NCBI GenBank assembly: GCA_020249505.1 | Contig: JADCFN010000021.1 | Coordinates: 1 to 64,000, forward strand | Reading direction: 5' to 3' | Source: Roseomonas sp. | GTDB lineage: Bacteria; Pseudomonadota; Alphaproteobacteria; Acetobacterales; Acetobacteraceae | DNA: 64,000 nt | Shown here: one piece after another, positions 17,617 to 27,554 of the stretch | How the letters are laid out: the number at the start of each line of letters is the position of its first letter | How positions within the stretch are numbered: the stretch's first letter is position 1 | Translations under genes and position numbers: made by a program | The notes under the pieces: generated by a model | Told to the model about the DNA's origin: nothing | The model's database searches: none | The model's input: the letters and a program-made list of their open reading frames with translations, nothing else

Positions 17617-20487
17617 ATGGCCGGAGTGGATATTCTCGCAACCGCGATGACGGGGGCGAATGCTGCCTATCTTGCTGATCTCTACGCGAGATGGACAGAA
17701 AATCCCGGAAGTGTGGACCCCACCTTTGCGGAGCTTTTCGCTTCACTGAATGATGAAGCCCGCGCGGTACTGACGGATGCCTCCGGCGCATCCTGGGCGC
17801 CCCGCATTCGCGGCGCCTTTGGGCCAGAACCCGAAAAGCCAGCGCCCGCCAAAGGCGCCAAGCCAGATGCCATGGACCCCGAAGCCACGCGCCGCGCGGT
17901 GCTGGATTCGATCAGGGCGCTGATGCTGATCCGCAGCTATCGCGTGCGCGGGCATCTCGAAGCGCGGCTTGATCCGCTTGGTCTGCAAGTGCCCAAATCC
18001 CACCCGGAGCTTGACCCCAAGACTTATGGCTTCACGGATGAGGATTTGGATCGGCAGATCTTCCTTGATTTCGTGCTGGGCAAGGAAACCGCCAGCTTGC
18101 GCGAAATCCTTGCCATTTGCCGCGCTTCCTATTGCGGTTCGATCGGCGTTGAATTCATGCATATCCAGGACCCGGATCAGAAATCCTGGATCCAGCGCCG
18201 CATTGAAGGTGCGCCCTGGATCGGCGCCTTTGATACCACCCAGAAGAATCAAATCCTGCAGCAACTGACGGAAGCGGAAGGCTTTGAAGCTTTCTGTGCG
18301 CGGAAATTCGTCGGCACCAAGCGCTTCGGCCTGGAAGGCGGTGAAACGACCATCCCGGCGGTGCAGGCGGCGATTGAAACCGCAGCCAAGCAGGGTGCCA
18401 AGGAAATCGTCATCGGCATGGCCCATCGCGGGCGGCTCAATATGCTGGTCAATGTGGTGAAGAAATCCTTCACCCAGGTGTTTTCGGAATTCAAAGGCAA
18501 TTCCGCCAATCCGGACGATATCGAAAGCTCGGGCGATGTGAAATATCACCTTGGCACCAGTACCGATATCGAGATCGGTGGCAATAAGGTTCACCTGTCA
18601 CTGCAACCCAATCCTTCGCATCTGGAAGCGGTTGATCCGGTGGTGGCCGGCAAGGTGCGCGCGCGGCAGGATATGGGCGGCGATATCAAGGGCCGGCGTT
18701 CTGTCATGGGCATTCTGCTGCATGGCGATGCTGCCTTTGCGGGGCAGGGCGTGGTTTATGAAACCCTCGCCATGAGCCAATTGGTTGGCTATCGCACCGG
18801 CGGCACGCTGCATATCGTCACCAATAACCAGATCGGCTTCACCACTGTGCCGGCGCATGCCTATTCCGGGCTTTATTGCACCGATGTGGCGAAATCCGTC
18901 CAGGCGCCGATCCTGCATGTGAATGGTGATGATCCGGAAGCGGTGGTGTTCTGCGCGCGTCTGGCCGCCGAATTCCGCATGGTATTTGGCGCGGATGTGG
19001 TGCTGGATATCGTCTGCTATCGCCGCCACGGCCATAATGAAAGCGATGAGCCCGCCTTTACCCAGCCGTTGATGTATAACCGCATTCGTGAATTGCGGAC
19101 GACGCGCACGCTGTATGCGGATCGGCTGGCGCAAGAAGGCTCCGTGCCAACCGAATCCTCCAAGGCCATGCTGGATGCTTTCAATGCACGGCTTGAGGAA
19201 GCGTTTGAGGCTTCGCAAGCCTATCGCCCGAATAAGGCTGACTGGCTGGAAGGGCATTGGTCCGGCCTGCGGCCCGCAGGTTCAACGGATGAGGCGGAGC
19301 AGCTTGAAGCGACTTCGGTCGCGACGGAAACGCTGAAGGAAATTGGGCTGGCGCTTTCGCGCGTGCCGGCCGATTTCGGCGTCAATTCCAAAATCGCGCG
19401 GCAATTGGAACAAAAGCGCCAGGCGATCGAAACTGGCGAGGGCATTGATTGGGCAACCGGGGAGGCGCTTGCCTTCGGTTCGCTGTTGCTTGAAGGCCAT
19501 CGCGTTCGCTTGTCAGGCGAAGACGTGCAACGCGGCACCTTCAGCCATCGCCATGCGGTGCTGATTGATCAGGCAACGCAGGCGGAATATACGCCGCTCA
19601 ATAACATCCGCGCGGGGCAGGCTAAGATCGAAGCCTTCAATTCCTTGCTCGCGGAATTTGGCGTACTTGGTTTTGATTATGGTTATTCGCTGGCTGATCC
19701 GAAAACACTGGTGCTGTGGGAAGGCCAATTTGGCGATTTTGCCAATGGTGCGCAGGTGATCATTGATCAGTTCATCGCCTCGGGTGAAACCAAATGGCTG
19801 CGCATGTCCGGCCTGGTGATGCTGCTGCCGCATGGTTATGAAGGGCAGGGGCCGGAACATTCATCTGCGCGGCTTGAACGCTATTTGCAGCTTTGCGCGG
19901 AACGCAATATGCGCGTCTGCAACTTCACGACGCCGGCCAATTACTTCCATGCGCTGCGCCGGCAGATGAAGGCGAATTACCGCAAGCCCTTGGTGGTGAT
20001 GACGCCGAAATCCTTGCTTCGGCATAAGCTTGCCATCAGTAATCTCTCTGAATTCGGGCCCGGCAGTGGTTTCCGCCATGTGATTGATGAGGTGGACAAG
20101 ATCGCGCCGCCTAAGAAAATCCGTCGTGTCGTTCTATGCACTGGCAAGGTCTATTATGATCTGCTGCAGGAACGCCGCGACAAGGGCATCAAGGATGTCG
20201 CGATTGTGCGGATGGAACAGCTTTATCCCTTCCCGCGGATCAGCCTGCCGCCGGTGCTGGCGCAATATCCCAATGCGGATGTGGTCTGGTGCCAGGAAGA
20301 ACCGGAAAACATGGGTGCCTGGAATTTCGTGGATCGCAAGATTGAAGGCGTGTTGAAGACGCTGGATGTCAAAGCGAAGCGCCCCGAATATGTCGGCCGG
20401 GAGGAGGCGGCGAGCCCCGCCACCGGCCTTGCCAAAGTGCATCAACATCAACAGGAAGCATTGGTGCGCGCGGCCCTGGCGGGCTGA
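17617..20487 (+). CDS. sucA: 2-oxoglutarate dehydrogenase E1 component
   Basis: A 956-residue thiamine-diphosphate-dependent E1 of the 2-oxoglutarate dehydrogenase complex. The start at 17617 is chosen because GGGAGGGAGAAGG lies just before it; the frame is open further upstream to 17536, but that part reads as leader. Family marks: [10 protein letters not shown] near the N-terminus for E2 binding, [10 protein letters not shown] (about 267-276), [25 protein letters not shown] and the C-terminal [12 protein letters not shown]. It decarboxylates 2-oxoglutarate and passes the succinyl group to SucB. Confidence 0.97.
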   Translation: MAGVDILATAMTGANAAYLADLYARWTENPGSVDPTFAELFASLNDEARAVLTDASGASWAPRIRGAFGPEPEKPAPAKGAKPDAMDPEATRRAVLDSIRALMLIRSYRVRGHLEARLDPLGLQVPKSHPELDPKTYGFTDEDLDRQIFLDFVLGKETASLREILAICRASYCGSIGVEFMHIQDPDQKSWIQRRIEGAPWIGAFDTTQKNQILQQLTEAEGFEAFCARKFVGTKRFGLEGGETTIPAVQAAIETAAKQGAKEIVIGMAHRGRLNMLVNVVKKSFTQVFSEFKGNSANPDDIESSGDVKYHLGTSTDIEIGGNKVHLSLQPNPSHLEAVDPVVAGKVRARQDMGGDIKGRRSVMGILLHGDAAFAGQGVVYETLAMSQLVGYRTGGTLHIVTNNQIGFTTVPAHAYSGLYCTDVAKSVQAPILHVNGDDPEAVVFCARLAAEFRMVFGADVVLDIVCYRRHGHNESDEPAFTQPLMYNRIRELRTTRTLYADRLAQEGSVPTESSKAMLDAFNARLEEAFEASQAYRPNKADWLEGHWSGLRPAGSTDEAEQLEATSVATETLKEIGLALSRVPADFGVNSKIARQLEQKRQAIETGEGIDWATGEALAFGSLLLEGHRVRLSGEDVQRGTFSHRHAVLIDQATQAEYTPLNNIRAGQAKIEAFNSLLAEFGVLGFDYGYSLADPKTLVLWEGQFGDFANGAQVIIDQFIASGETKWLRMSGLVMLLPHGYEGQGPEHSSARLERYLQLCAERNMRVCNFTTPANYFHALRRQMKANYRKPLVVMTPKSLLRHKLAISNLSEFGPGSGFRHVIDEVDKIAPPKKIRRVVLCTGKVYYDLLQERRDKGIKDVAIVRMEQLYPFPRISLPPVLAQYPNADVVWCQEEPENMGAWNFVDRKIEGVLKTLDVKAKRPEYVGREEAASPATGLAKVHQHQQEALVRAALAG

Positions 20488-20516
20488 CGCGTATTGGTTT
20501 TGGAACGGATCGATCA

Positions 20517-21722
20517 ATGACCAATATTGTCGTGCCCAGCCTGGGCGAAAGCGTTTCTTCCGCCACCGTCGCGCGTTGGCTGAAAAAAGCCGGTGACGCC
20601 GTGGCGGCTGATGAGCCCTTGGTGGAACTTGAGACCGACAAGGTAACGGTGGAAGTGAATGCGCCGGTGGGCGGTGTGATTTCCGCCATTGCCGCCGATA
20701 CGGGGGCGGAGGTGGTACCTGGTGCCGTATTGGGCAGCATTCAGGCCGGCGCCGCCGTTGGTGCTGCCAAGCCTGTTGCTGCGCCCGCGCCGGCGCCCAA
20801 GCCTGCGGCGCCAGCACCTGCACCTGTTGCACCTGCAGCAGGCCATGCGCCGATGCCAGCGGCGGCCAAGATGATCGCCGAAGCAGGTGTTTCCGCTGCC
20901 GCGATTGGCGCGGGTACGGGCAAGGATGGGCGCATCACCAAGGGTGATGTGCTGGCCTATTTGGCGCAGCCGGTTGCCGCGCCGGCGCCCGCACCCGCCG
21001 CGCGGCCTTCGCGCGCGCCGGAAGCGGGTGAGGAGCGCGTGAAAATGACGCGGCTGCGTGCCACCATCGCGCGCCGCTTGAAGGAAGCGCAGAATACGGC
21101 CGCAATGCTCACCACCTTCAATGAGGTGGATATGTCGGCTGCCATGGCGCTCCGTTCAGAATATCGGGATGCCTTTGAAAAGCGGCATGGCGTGAAGCTT
21201 GGCTTCATGTCCTTCTTCGTGAAGGCATGTATTGCCGCGCTCAAGGAATTCCCGGCGGTGAATGCCGAGATTGATGGCGATGAGATCGTCTATAAGAATT
21301 TCGTGCATATGGGCATTGCGGTGGGCGGGCCTTCGGGCCTGGTGGTGCCGGTGCTGCGCAATGCCGATACGATGGGCTTTGCCGAGATTGAAAAGCGCAT
21401 CGGGGAGTTCGGCAAGCGCGCGCGTGATGGCGCCTTGAAGCTTGAGGAATTGGCGGGTGGTTCCTTCACCATCACCAATGGCGGCATTTATGGTTCCTTG
21501 ATGTCCACGCCGATTTTGAACCCGCCGCAATCGGGCATTCTTGGCATGCACAAGATTCAGGATCGTCCCATGGCGGTGGCCGGCAAGATCGAAATCCGCC
21601 CCATGATGTATATCGCGCTGTCCTATGACCATCGCATTGTGGATGGCAAGGAAGCCGTTAGCTTCCTGGTGCGCGTAAAGGAAAGCGTCGAAGACCCGCG
21701 CAGGCTGATGTTGGATATCTAA
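20517..21722 (+). CDS. sucB: Dihydrolipoyl succinyltransferase (E2 of 2-oxoglutarate dehydrogenase)
   Basis: A 401-residue E2. One lipoyl domain with the lipoylated Lys42 in [10 protein letters not shown]; an Ala/Pro-rich hinge (about 85-118); a peripheral subunit-binding domain ([19 protein letters not shown], about 118-150); a second Ala/Pro hinge; and the catalytic domain with [13 protein letters not shown] near the end, His and Asp being catalytic. 29 bases separate it from sucA, and a strong terminator directly follows. In many relatives lpdA would be next; here two minus-strand genes intervene. Confidence 0.98.
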   Translation: MTNIVVPSLGESVSSATVARWLKKAGDAVAADEPLVELETDKVTVEVNAPVGGVISAIAADTGAEVVPGAVLGSIQAGAAVGAAKPVAAPAPAPKPAAPAPAPVAPAAGHAPMPAAAKMIAEAGVSAAAIGAGTGKDGRITKGDVLAYLAQPVAAPAPAPAARPSRAPEAGEERVKMTRLRATIARRLKEAQNTAAMLTTFNEVDMSAAMALRSEYRDAFEKRHGVKLGFMSFFVKACIAALKEFPAVNAEIDGDEIVYKNFVHMGIAVGGPSGLVVPVLRNADTMGFAEIEKRIGEFGKRARDGALKLEELAGGSFTITNGGIYGSLMSTPILNPPQSGILGMHKIQDRPMAVAGKIEIRPMMYIALSYDHRIVDGKEAVSFLVRVKESVEDPRRLMLDI

Positions 21723-21728
21723 TCAACG

Positions 21729-21755
21729 CGGGAGGGCAGAGCCCTCCCGTTTTTT
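21729..21755 (+). terminator. Intrinsic terminator after sucB
   Basis: CGGGAGGGC (21729-21737) pairs perfectly with GCCCTCCCG (21741-21749), with loop AGA, followed by six T. It ends the suc transcript and lies right at the 3' end of a convergent minus-strand gene whose stop is at 21759-21761. Confidence 0.93.
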
Positions 21756-21758
21756 CTT

Positions 21759-22733
21759 TCAGTCAATACTCAAATTCAACCGCTGCACCCATTCCTTCTC
21801 ATACTCCACCCGCGCCTTCACAAAGGCCAGGTAATCTGCGGTATTGAGATATTCGCGCGGCATGTCCCAGCGGCGCACCACGGCTTGGGATGATTCATCC
21901 TCCCAGGCTTTTTTGAAGCTGTTGTGCAGGATTTCGACGATTTCGCCCGGCATGCCGCGTGGCCCGACAACGCCATAGGGGCTGGTAACCACCATATCGT
22001 AGCCGAGTTCATTGAGTGTCGGCGCATTGGGAAAGCCGCCCAGGCGCTCGCGCGTCCAGACGCTCAGCAGGCGGAATTCGCCCGCTTCCACTTGTGGACG
22101 CCAGGCTTGTGCATCGGCGACCATGGTGATTTGGCGGCCGAGCAGGGCGGTCACACCCTCCTGTGCGCCGCGATAGGGCACATGGGTCATTTCCGCCTTT
22201 TCGCGGCGGAGCAAATCTTCCATGGCGATATGGTTGGTGGTGGCGATGCCGCTGGTGGAATAGGTCAGCTCGCCGGGTTTGCGGCGGGCTTCGGCGAAAA
22301 CATCGGCCAAGCGCTGATAGGGGCTATCGGTGCGCACCACCGTGCCGAAGGTAAAGCCGGAGAATTGCATGATGTAGGTGAAGTCATTCACCGGGTCCCA
22401 ACTTGGCTGTTTGGTCAGGAAGGGATGGCGCAGGACGGAAAGATGGTGATGCGCCAGGGTATAGCCATCGGGCACACCTTGCGTGACCAGGAAGGTGGCG
22501 GCGCGGGTGCCGCGTGCGCCGGGGAGATTCTCGGACAGGATCGGCTGGCCTAAATCCTTCCGCACCACTTCGAACATGCTGCGCTGAAGTACATCAAGCG
22601 ATGCGCCCGGCGGCCAGGGCGTGATGAAGCGGATGGGCCGATTGGGAAAGCGGCCTTGCCCAAGGGCAGGTGCGGCCAAAAGGCTCGCGCCAAGCCCAAG
22701 CCTAAGCGCTGCGCGGCGATTGAATGTCACCAT
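21759..22733 (-). CDS. Bug-family (TctC-like) periplasmic binding protein
   Basis: A 324-residue binding protein of the tripartite tricarboxylate receptor family. ATG at 22731-22733 is chosen because GAGGG lies upstream and the signal peptide then starts as MVTFNRRAALRLGLG, ending near PALGQG. The mature protein opens FPNRPIRFITPWPPGASLD. Blocks shared with the next gene include LGYDMVV and SPYGVVGPRGMP, so the pair is a tandem duplication. The C-terminus (YEKEWVQRLNLSID) also matches its neighbour. It sits antisense between sucB and lpdA, with no transporter membrane genes nearby. Ligand unknown. Confidence 0.9.
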   Translation of the reverse strand: MVTFNRRAALRLGLGASLLAAPALGQGRFPNRPIRFITPWPPGASLDVLQRSMFEVVRKDLGQPILSENLPGARGTRAATFLVTQGVPDGYTLAHHHLSVLRHPFLTKQPSWDPVNDFTYIMQFSGFTFGTVVRTDSPYQRLADVFAEARRKPGELTYSTSGIATTNHIAMEDLLRREKAEMTHVPYRGAQEGVTALLGRQITMVADAQAWRPQVEAGEFRLLSVWTRERLGGFPNAPTLNELGYDMVVTSPYGVVGPRGMPGEIVEILHNSFKKAWEDESSQAVVRRWDMPREYLNTADYLAFVKARVEYEKEWVQRLNLSID

Positions 22734-22743
22734 GGCGCTGCCC

Positions 22744-23730
22744 TCAGCCATCCAAAGTCAGGCCAAGGCGCCGCACCATGGTCTTTTCGTATTCGACGCG
22801 TTCCACGATGAAGCGGCGATAGCTTTCCGTATCTTGATACACCAACGGCATGTCGAATTGGCTGCGGATGCGCGTGTTTTCGGGGCTGAAAAGCGCGTCC
22901 TTCATGGCGTCATGCAGCACGCGCACAATGCCGGGGTCCATGCCCTTGGGGCCGCTGACCCCGTAAGGGGAGGCAACGACCATATCATAGCCCAACTCCT
23001 TCAAGGTGGGCACGGCGGGGAAGCGCGGGGCGCGTTCCGCGCTCCAGACCGCAAGGGCGCGCATCTGCCCCGCTTCGACATTGGGCGCCCAGGTGGAGCT
23101 ATCGCAGATCATATCCACCTGGCCGGACAGCACGGCGGTGACACCTTCATTGGCGCCGCGGAAGGGCACATGCGTCAGGCTGATTTTCTCGATCTCCTGA
23201 ATGCTTTCCATGGCCAAATGATTGGTGGTCCCGATGCCACTGGTGGAATAGGTCAGCCTGCCGGGATTGGCGCGGGCATAGGCAAGAAGGTCTTGCCAGG
23301 ATTTGAGCGGGCTATCGGCCTTCACGGCAGTGCCAAACAGCCAACCCGTCATGCCGATGATATGCGTGAAATCGCCAATCGGGTCCCAGCCGGGTGTGCG
23401 CATCATCCAGGGCCGGCGCAGCACGGAAAGGTGCATCTGCGTCAGCGTATAGCCATCGGGCCGCGCCTGTTGCGCGACCGTCAGCGGGCCGAGCGTACCG
23501 CCCGCGCCAGGGCGGTTCTGCACCACCATGGGTTGGCCAAGCGCCTTGCCGGCCAGTTCGGCGATGGAGCGGAGCTGCGCATCGGCAGAACCGCCGGCAG
23601 GCCAGGGGACCACAAGCTGTATGGGCCGATCCGGGTAGCGCCCCTGCGCGAGGGCAAGGCCCGGCGTTGCCAGGGCCGCGCCGGTCGCGGCCAGCAGGGT
23701 GCGGCGCGAAACATCGGTTTTTTTCGTCAT
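22744..23730 (-). CDS. Bug-family (TctC-like) periplasmic binding protein, tandem paralogue
   Basis: A 328-residue binding protein. The start at 23730 (MTKKTDVSRRTLLAATG) has GGGAGGAAG at ideal spacing; upstream codons in the same frame are not needed. The signal peptide carries SRRTLLA, a twin-arginine-like motif, and ends near ALAQG. Family opening: YPDRPIQLVVPWPAGGSAD. It shares TNHLAMES, THVPFRGANEGVTA and LGYDMVVASPYGVSGPKGMD with the downstream copy, from which it is separated by only 10 bases. The pair is probably one transcript arising just upstream of lpdA, so the two promoters diverge within 23731-23886. Confidence 0.9.
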   Translation of the reverse strand: MTKKTDVSRRTLLAATGAALATPGLALAQGRYPDRPIQLVVPWPAGGSADAQLRSIAELAGKALGQPMVVQNRPGAGGTLGPLTVAQQARPDGYTLTQMHLSVLRRPWMMRTPGWDPIGDFTHIIGMTGWLFGTAVKADSPLKSWQDLLAYARANPGRLTYSTSGIGTTNHLAMESIQEIEKISLTHVPFRGANEGVTAVLSGQVDMICDSSTWAPNVEAGQMRALAVWSAERAPRFPAVPTLKELGYDMVVASPYGVSGPKGMDPGIVRVLHDAMKDALFSPENTRIRSQFDMPLVYQDTESYRRFIVERVEYEKTMVRRLGLTLDG

Positions 23731-23886
23731 GCTTCTTCCTCCCGAGCGCGCATCTATCGGCGCGGCTTCTGGGGCAGGATAGGGGGGAAAACGCCCAAAA
23801 CCCAAGCCCTAATTCCATGGCTTGATCGGCCCGCCCGCCCGGTCCAAACATGGCGTTGAAAAGACAAGGGTTGAGGACGCCTGACC

Positions 23887-25278
23887 ATGAGTGATGCTTT
23901 TGATGTGATCGTGATTGGCGCCGGCCCCGGCGGCTATGTGTGCGCGATCCGCGCCGCGCAACTCGGGATGAAGGTGGCTTGTGTTGAGAAGCGCGAAACG
24001 CTGGGTGGCACCTGCCTCAATGTCGGCTGCATTCCATCGAAGGCATTGCTGCAATCCTCGGAACATTATGAAGAAGCACAGCATAAGCTTGCCGATCATG
24101 GCGTCACGGTGGGTTCGGTGAAGCTTGATCTGGCGCGGATGCAGGCGCGCAAGGGTGAAGTGGTTGGCGCCAATGTGAAGGGTGTCGAATTCCTGTTCCG
24201 CAAGAACAAGGTCACCTGGCTGAAGGGTGAGGGCAGCATCACTGCGCCCGGCACCGTCAGCGTGGCTGGCAAGGATTACACCGCAAAGCACATCGTGATC
24301 GCGAGCGGGAGTGAAAGCATTCCCCTGCCGGGCGTCGAGGTTGATGAAAAGCAGATCGTGACTTCCACCGGCGGATTGGAATTGACGAGTGTGCCGAAGC
24401 ATCTGGTGGTGATTGGCGGCGGCTATATCGGTTTGGAATTGGGCAGCGTCTGGCGCCGCTTGGGTGCGGAAGTGACGGTGGTGGAATTCCTTGACCGTCT
24501 GGTGCCCAGCATGGATCTGGAAGTGGGCAAGGCATTTGAACGCATCCTGGCGAAGCAGGGCATTAAGACGAAGCTCAAGACCAAGGTGATGGGGGCCACC
24601 AAGTCAAAGAAGGGTGTGACGCTGAAATTGGAACCCGCAGCAGGTGGTGCCACGGAAGAACTGACCGCTGATGTCGTGCTGGTGGCGATTGGGCGCCGGC
24701 CTTATGTGGCTGGGCTTGGCTTGGACAAGGTGGGCGTTGCGCTGGATGAACGTGGGCGCATCAAGGTGGATGGCCATTACGCCACCAATGTGCCGGGCAT
24801 TTACGCGCTTGGCGATGTGATCACGGGCCCGATGCTGGCGCATAAGGCGGAAGAAGAAGGTGTGGCGCTCGCGGAAATGCTGGCTGGGCAGAAGCCGCAT
24901 CTGAATTACGGTGCGATTCCTGGTGTGGTCTATACTTGGCCGGAAGTTGCTTCGGTGGGTGAAACCGAAGAACAGCTCAAGGCCCGAGGTGTATCTTACA
25001 AGATCGGGAAATTTCCCTTCACCGCGAATGGCCGCGCCCGCGCCATGGGCGATATGGATGGGTTTGTGAAAATCCTCGCCGATAAGGCGACAGACAAAGT
25101 GCTGGGCGCGCATATCATCGGCCCGGATGCCGGCACGCTGATTGCGGAATTGGTGCTGGCGATGGAATTCGGCGCGAGTGCCGAAGATGTGGCGCGCACT
25201 TGCCATGCGCATCCCTCATTGAATGAAGCGGTGAAGGAAGCGGCGCTCGCGGTGGATGGGCGGGCGCTACATATCTAA
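23887..25278 (+). CDS. lpdA: Dihydrolipoamide dehydrogenase (E3)
   Basis: A 463-residue flavoprotein disulfide reductase. FAD-binding GAGPGGYVCA (residues 11-20), redox pair in GGTCLNVGCIPSK (about 40-52), NAD-binding GGGYIGLELG (about 178-187), TNVPGIYALGDV, and the catalytic His-Glu in CHAHPSLNEAVKEAA at the C-terminus. It reoxidises the lipoyl groups of SucB and probably of pyruvate dehydrogenase. GAGGAC precedes the ATG. It is separated from sucB by the antisense Bug pair, so it must have its own promoter. Its 3' end runs into a pair of hairpin repeats. Confidence 0.97.
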   Translation: MSDAFDVIVIGAGPGGYVCAIRAAQLGMKVACVEKRETLGGTCLNVGCIPSKALLQSSEHYEEAQHKLADHGVTVGSVKLDLARMQARKGEVVGANVKGVEFLFRKNKVTWLKGEGSITAPGTVSVAGKDYTAKHIVIASGSESIPLPGVEVDEKQIVTSTGGLELTSVPKHLVVIGGGYIGLELGSVWRRLGAEVTVVEFLDRLVPSMDLEVGKAFERILAKQGIKTKLKTKVMGATKSKKGVTLKLEPAAGGATEELTADVVLVAIGRRPYVAGLGLDKVGVALDERGRIKVDGHYATNVPGIYALGDVITGPMLAHKAEEEGVALAEMLAGQKPHLNYGAIPGVVYTWPEVASVGETEEQLKARGVSYKIGKFPFTANGRARAMGDMDGFVKILADKATDKVLGAHIIGPDAGTLIAELVLAMEFGASAEDVARTCHAHPSLNEAVKEAALAVDGRALHI

Positions 25279-25294
25279 AGCGCGTTAAACCCTC

Positions 25295-25404
25295 GTTTGG
25301 TCGCATTTTCCGAGCCGCCAAGTGGATTCACTTGGCTTGAAAATGCGTCTAGGTTTGGTCGCATTTTCCGAGCCGCCAAGTGAACCCACTTGGCTTGAAA
25401 ATGC
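25295..25404. repeat. Two tandem palindromic intergenic repeats between lpdA and upp
   Basis: Two near-identical units with a period of 58 bases: the first begins at 25295 and the second at 25353, each opening GTTTGGTCGCATTTTCCGAG. Each unit folds into a long hairpin: GCATTTTC and GCCAAGTG pair with CACTTGGC and GAAAATGC around a four-base loop (GATT in the first unit, AACC in the second). The loops differ while the stems are conserved, which suggests selection on structure. They lie between convergent genes and can serve as a bidirectional terminator. They probably belong to a dispersed repeat family. Confidence 0.8.
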
Positions 25405-25410
25405 TCGGGT

Positions 25411-26064
25411 TCACGTCCCGAAAACGCGATCCCCGGCATCGCCAAGACCGGGGCGAATATAGCCGTTCGCATCAAGCTTTTCGTCAATCGCCGCGGTCCA
25501 GATTGGCACATCGGGATGGGCTTCACGCACATGGCGAACACCCTCGGGTGCCGCGAGCAGGCAGATGAAGCGAATGCGCGTCGCACCGCGCGCCTTCAGG
25601 CGATCAAGTGCTGCGACGGCTGAATTACCGGTAGCCAGCATGGGATCAAGCAGGATCACCAAGCGCTCGGCCAAATCCTCCGGCGCCTTGAAGTAGTATT
25701 CATGCGCTTCCAGCGTCTTGTGGTCGCGATAGACGCCGATATGCGCTACACCGGCTTCAGGCAGTAGGTTTAGCATGCCATCCAGAAAGCCAATGCCGGC
25801 GCGCAGTACCGGCGCGAAGACCGGCGGCTTGCCGGCCAGCTTGGGGGCGGACATGCGTTCCAGCGGCGTTTCAACCTCGCGCGCTTCCAGCGGCAAATCG
25901 GCCAGCGCGGCAGCGCCGAGCAGCATGGCAATTTCGCGCAGCAGGACGCGGAAGGTCGGCACGGGGCAGGATTTTTCGCGCATATGCGAAAGCCGGTGCT
26001 GGATCAGCGGGTGCCCCACGACCGTGAGCATGCCGCCATCATCCGATCCTGAACCTGTGACCAT
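25411..26064 (-). CDS. upp: Uracil phosphoribosyltransferase
   Basis: A 217-residue salvage enzyme making UMP from uracil and PRPP. Visible: [13 protein letters not shown] near the N-terminus, [14 protein letters not shown], the PRPP loop [13 protein letters not shown] (about 138-150), and the uracil-binding tail [25 protein letters not shown] lies correctly before the ATG at 26064. The upstream gap (26065-26286) contains GC-rich stems (CCCCTAAAGAGGGG on the minus strand) that could fold in the upp leader; no known riboswitch class was recognised. Confidence 0.96.
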   Translation of the reverse strand: MVTGSGSDDGGMLTVVGHPLIQHRLSHMREKSCPVPTFRVLLREIAMLLGAAALADLPLEAREVETPLERMSAPKLAGKPPVFAPVLRAGIGFLDGMLNLLPEAGVAHIGVYRDHKTLEAHEYYFKAPEDLAERLVILLDPMLATGNSAVAALDRLKARGATRIRFICLLAAPEGVRHVREAHPDVPIWTAAIDEKLDANGYIRPGLGDAGDRVFGT

Positions 26065-26286
26065 GACCTATTCCTAAGCAGGGGAGAGCCCCTCTTTAGG
26101 GGAGAATCCCCGGGGCTGGAAACAGATTCCCCAGCCTGTAGTGGCGCAAAAACAAGCATTTAGCCGTGCTGTTGACGCTGCAAAAGGAAAGGGGCGGTGG
26201 CGATGGTCGAGGCGTTGGACGACTGAATATCAAAGCAGAATAAAACCATGGGTTGCATTTATTTTATTTGATACAATTATGAGGCC
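26065..26286. promoter_or_regulatory. Divergent control region between upp and the nucleotide-sugar dehydrogenase
   Basis: The upp side is GC-rich with short inverted repeats (26080-26150). The dehydrogenase side (26225-26285) is strikingly AT-rich, with a -10-like TACAAT at 26272-26277 just 10 bases before the GTG. No -35 at standard spacing was found, so the transcript may be almost leaderless. Read as the region of two divergent promoters; positions are approximate. Confidence 0.35.
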
Positions 26287-27552
26287 GTGAGCCTAAATCT
26301 TTTACACCCTTTTCTTGCGCCAGCCCCCCGGCTCAGCCGGGGGCGTTTGGCCGTGCTCGGGCTTGGCTATGTGGGCCGGCCCTTGGCGCTAGGCGCAGCC
26401 GCTGCCGGCTATGAGGTGCTGGGCTTTGACCCAGCGCAGAGAGCGCGGGAGAGCGCCGAGAAAGCCCATCGCGGCGGCCATGGCGGATTTCGGGCTTGCG
26501 CCGATCCTGCTCAGCTTGGGGGCGCCGATACTTGGCTGATTTGCGTCCCGACGCCGCTCGATGCGCGCGGGCGGCCTGATCTGACCGCTGTGCGCGCCGC
26601 CTTAGGCATCGCAGCGCGAGGCCTCTCGCCAGGTGCGCTGGTTTGCCTCGTATCTACCTGCCAGCCGGGCGCTACCAATGGATTATGTCGTTCGGTACTT
26701 GAAGCAGCGGGCTGGCGCATCGGGCGGGATGTCTTCCTGGCCGTCTCCCCCGAACGGGAAAACCCAGGCCCCCATGCGCCGCCAACGCGCAGCATTCCGC
26801 GCCTTTTGGGTGCAACAGATCCCGCCTCACTCCGCCGCGCCTTGGCCTTTTGGCGCCATTTGGTGGATCGGGTGGAGATGGTGGCGAGCCCCGAGGTCGC
26901 GGAATGCGCCAAGCTGTTGGAGAATACCTATCGCCTTGTGAATATCGCGCTGATGGATGAACTCCACGCCGCCTTCACCGCGCTTGGTGTGCCGACGCGC
27001 GATGTGGTGGCAGCAGCGGCAACAAAACCATTCGGTTTTTCGCCCTTCTGGCCTGGGCTTGGCGCGGGCGGGCATTGCATTCCGGTAGACCCGGCCTTCC
27101 TACAAATGGAAGCGGTACGGGCAGGCGCACCATCCGCTTTGCTGGCGAAGGCCATGGCGCGCAATCGCGGGCGCGTGGCGCGCGTGCTGGCACAAATCCG
27201 GGCGCGGCTTGGCGATGATCTAGCCGGTAAGCGCGTGTTGGTGGCGGGCGTGACCTACAAACCCGATGTCGCGGATTTACGCGCCGCCGCACCGCTGCGC
27301 CTTCTGCGCCACTTGCATCACGCGCGGGCTGAGCTTGCCTGGCATGATCCGGTGCTCAGCGCGGTTCCCAAGGCGCTGTCAGCCATTCCGCGCAGCGTGG
27401 CTCTAAAGATGCCGGATGGCGCACAGCCTGAGGCGATCATCCTTGGCACGCCGCACCGCGCTTTTGACTTGGTGGCGATCACGCGCGCCGCGCCCTTGGT
27501 CTTTGACCCCTTCGGCATTTTGCCGCCTGGGCCGAATGTCGCCGTGGTCTGA
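26287..27552 (+). CDS. Nucleotide-sugar (UDP-glucose/ManNAc-type) dehydrogenase
   Basis: A 421-residue NAD-dependent enzyme that oxidises a UDP-sugar to a uronic acid. The Rossmann motif is VLGLGYVGRPLA (about 23-34); catalytic Cys264 lies in GGHCIPVDP; the C-terminal UDP-binding domain has VAGVTYKPDVADLR. The TYRLVNIALMDEL helix and the KPFGFSPFWPGLGAGGHC region resemble the UDP-N-acetylmannosamine/galactosamine dehydrogenase branch, but the exact sugar cannot be fixed. The GTG start at 26287 has GAGG only two bases away, so translation start is uncertain. It is isolated; the product probably feeds a surface polysaccharide. Confidence 0.85.
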   Translation: MSLNLLHPFLAPAPRLSRGRLAVLGLGYVGRPLALGAAAAGYEVLGFDPAQRARESAEKAHRGGHGGFRACADPAQLGGADTWLICVPTPLDARGRPDLTAVRAALGIAARGLSPGALVCLVSTCQPGATNGLCRSVLEAAGWRIGRDVFLAVSPERENPGPHAPPTRSIPRLLGATDPASLRRALAFWRHLVDRVEMVASPEVAECAKLLENTYRLVNIALMDELHAAFTALGVPTRDVVAAAATKPFGFSPFWPGLGAGGHCIPVDPAFLQMEAVRAGAPSALLAKAMARNRGRVARVLAQIRARLGDDLAGKRVLVAGVTYKPDVADLRAAAPLRLLRHLHHARAELAWHDPVLSAVPKALSAIPRSVALKMPDGAQPEAIILGTPHRAFDLVAITRAAPLVFDPFGILPPGPNVAVV

Positions 27553-27554
27553 GT

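Noticed and set aside
22744..23805. Longer start for the second Bug gene at 23805
   Set aside because: The extra 25 residues remove the signal peptide from the N-terminus, while GGGAGGAAG marks the 23730 start.
26243..26277. Classical sigma-70 promoter before the nucleotide-sugar dehydrogenase
   Set aside because: TTGCAT and TACAAT are only 13 bases apart, too short for a standard promoter.
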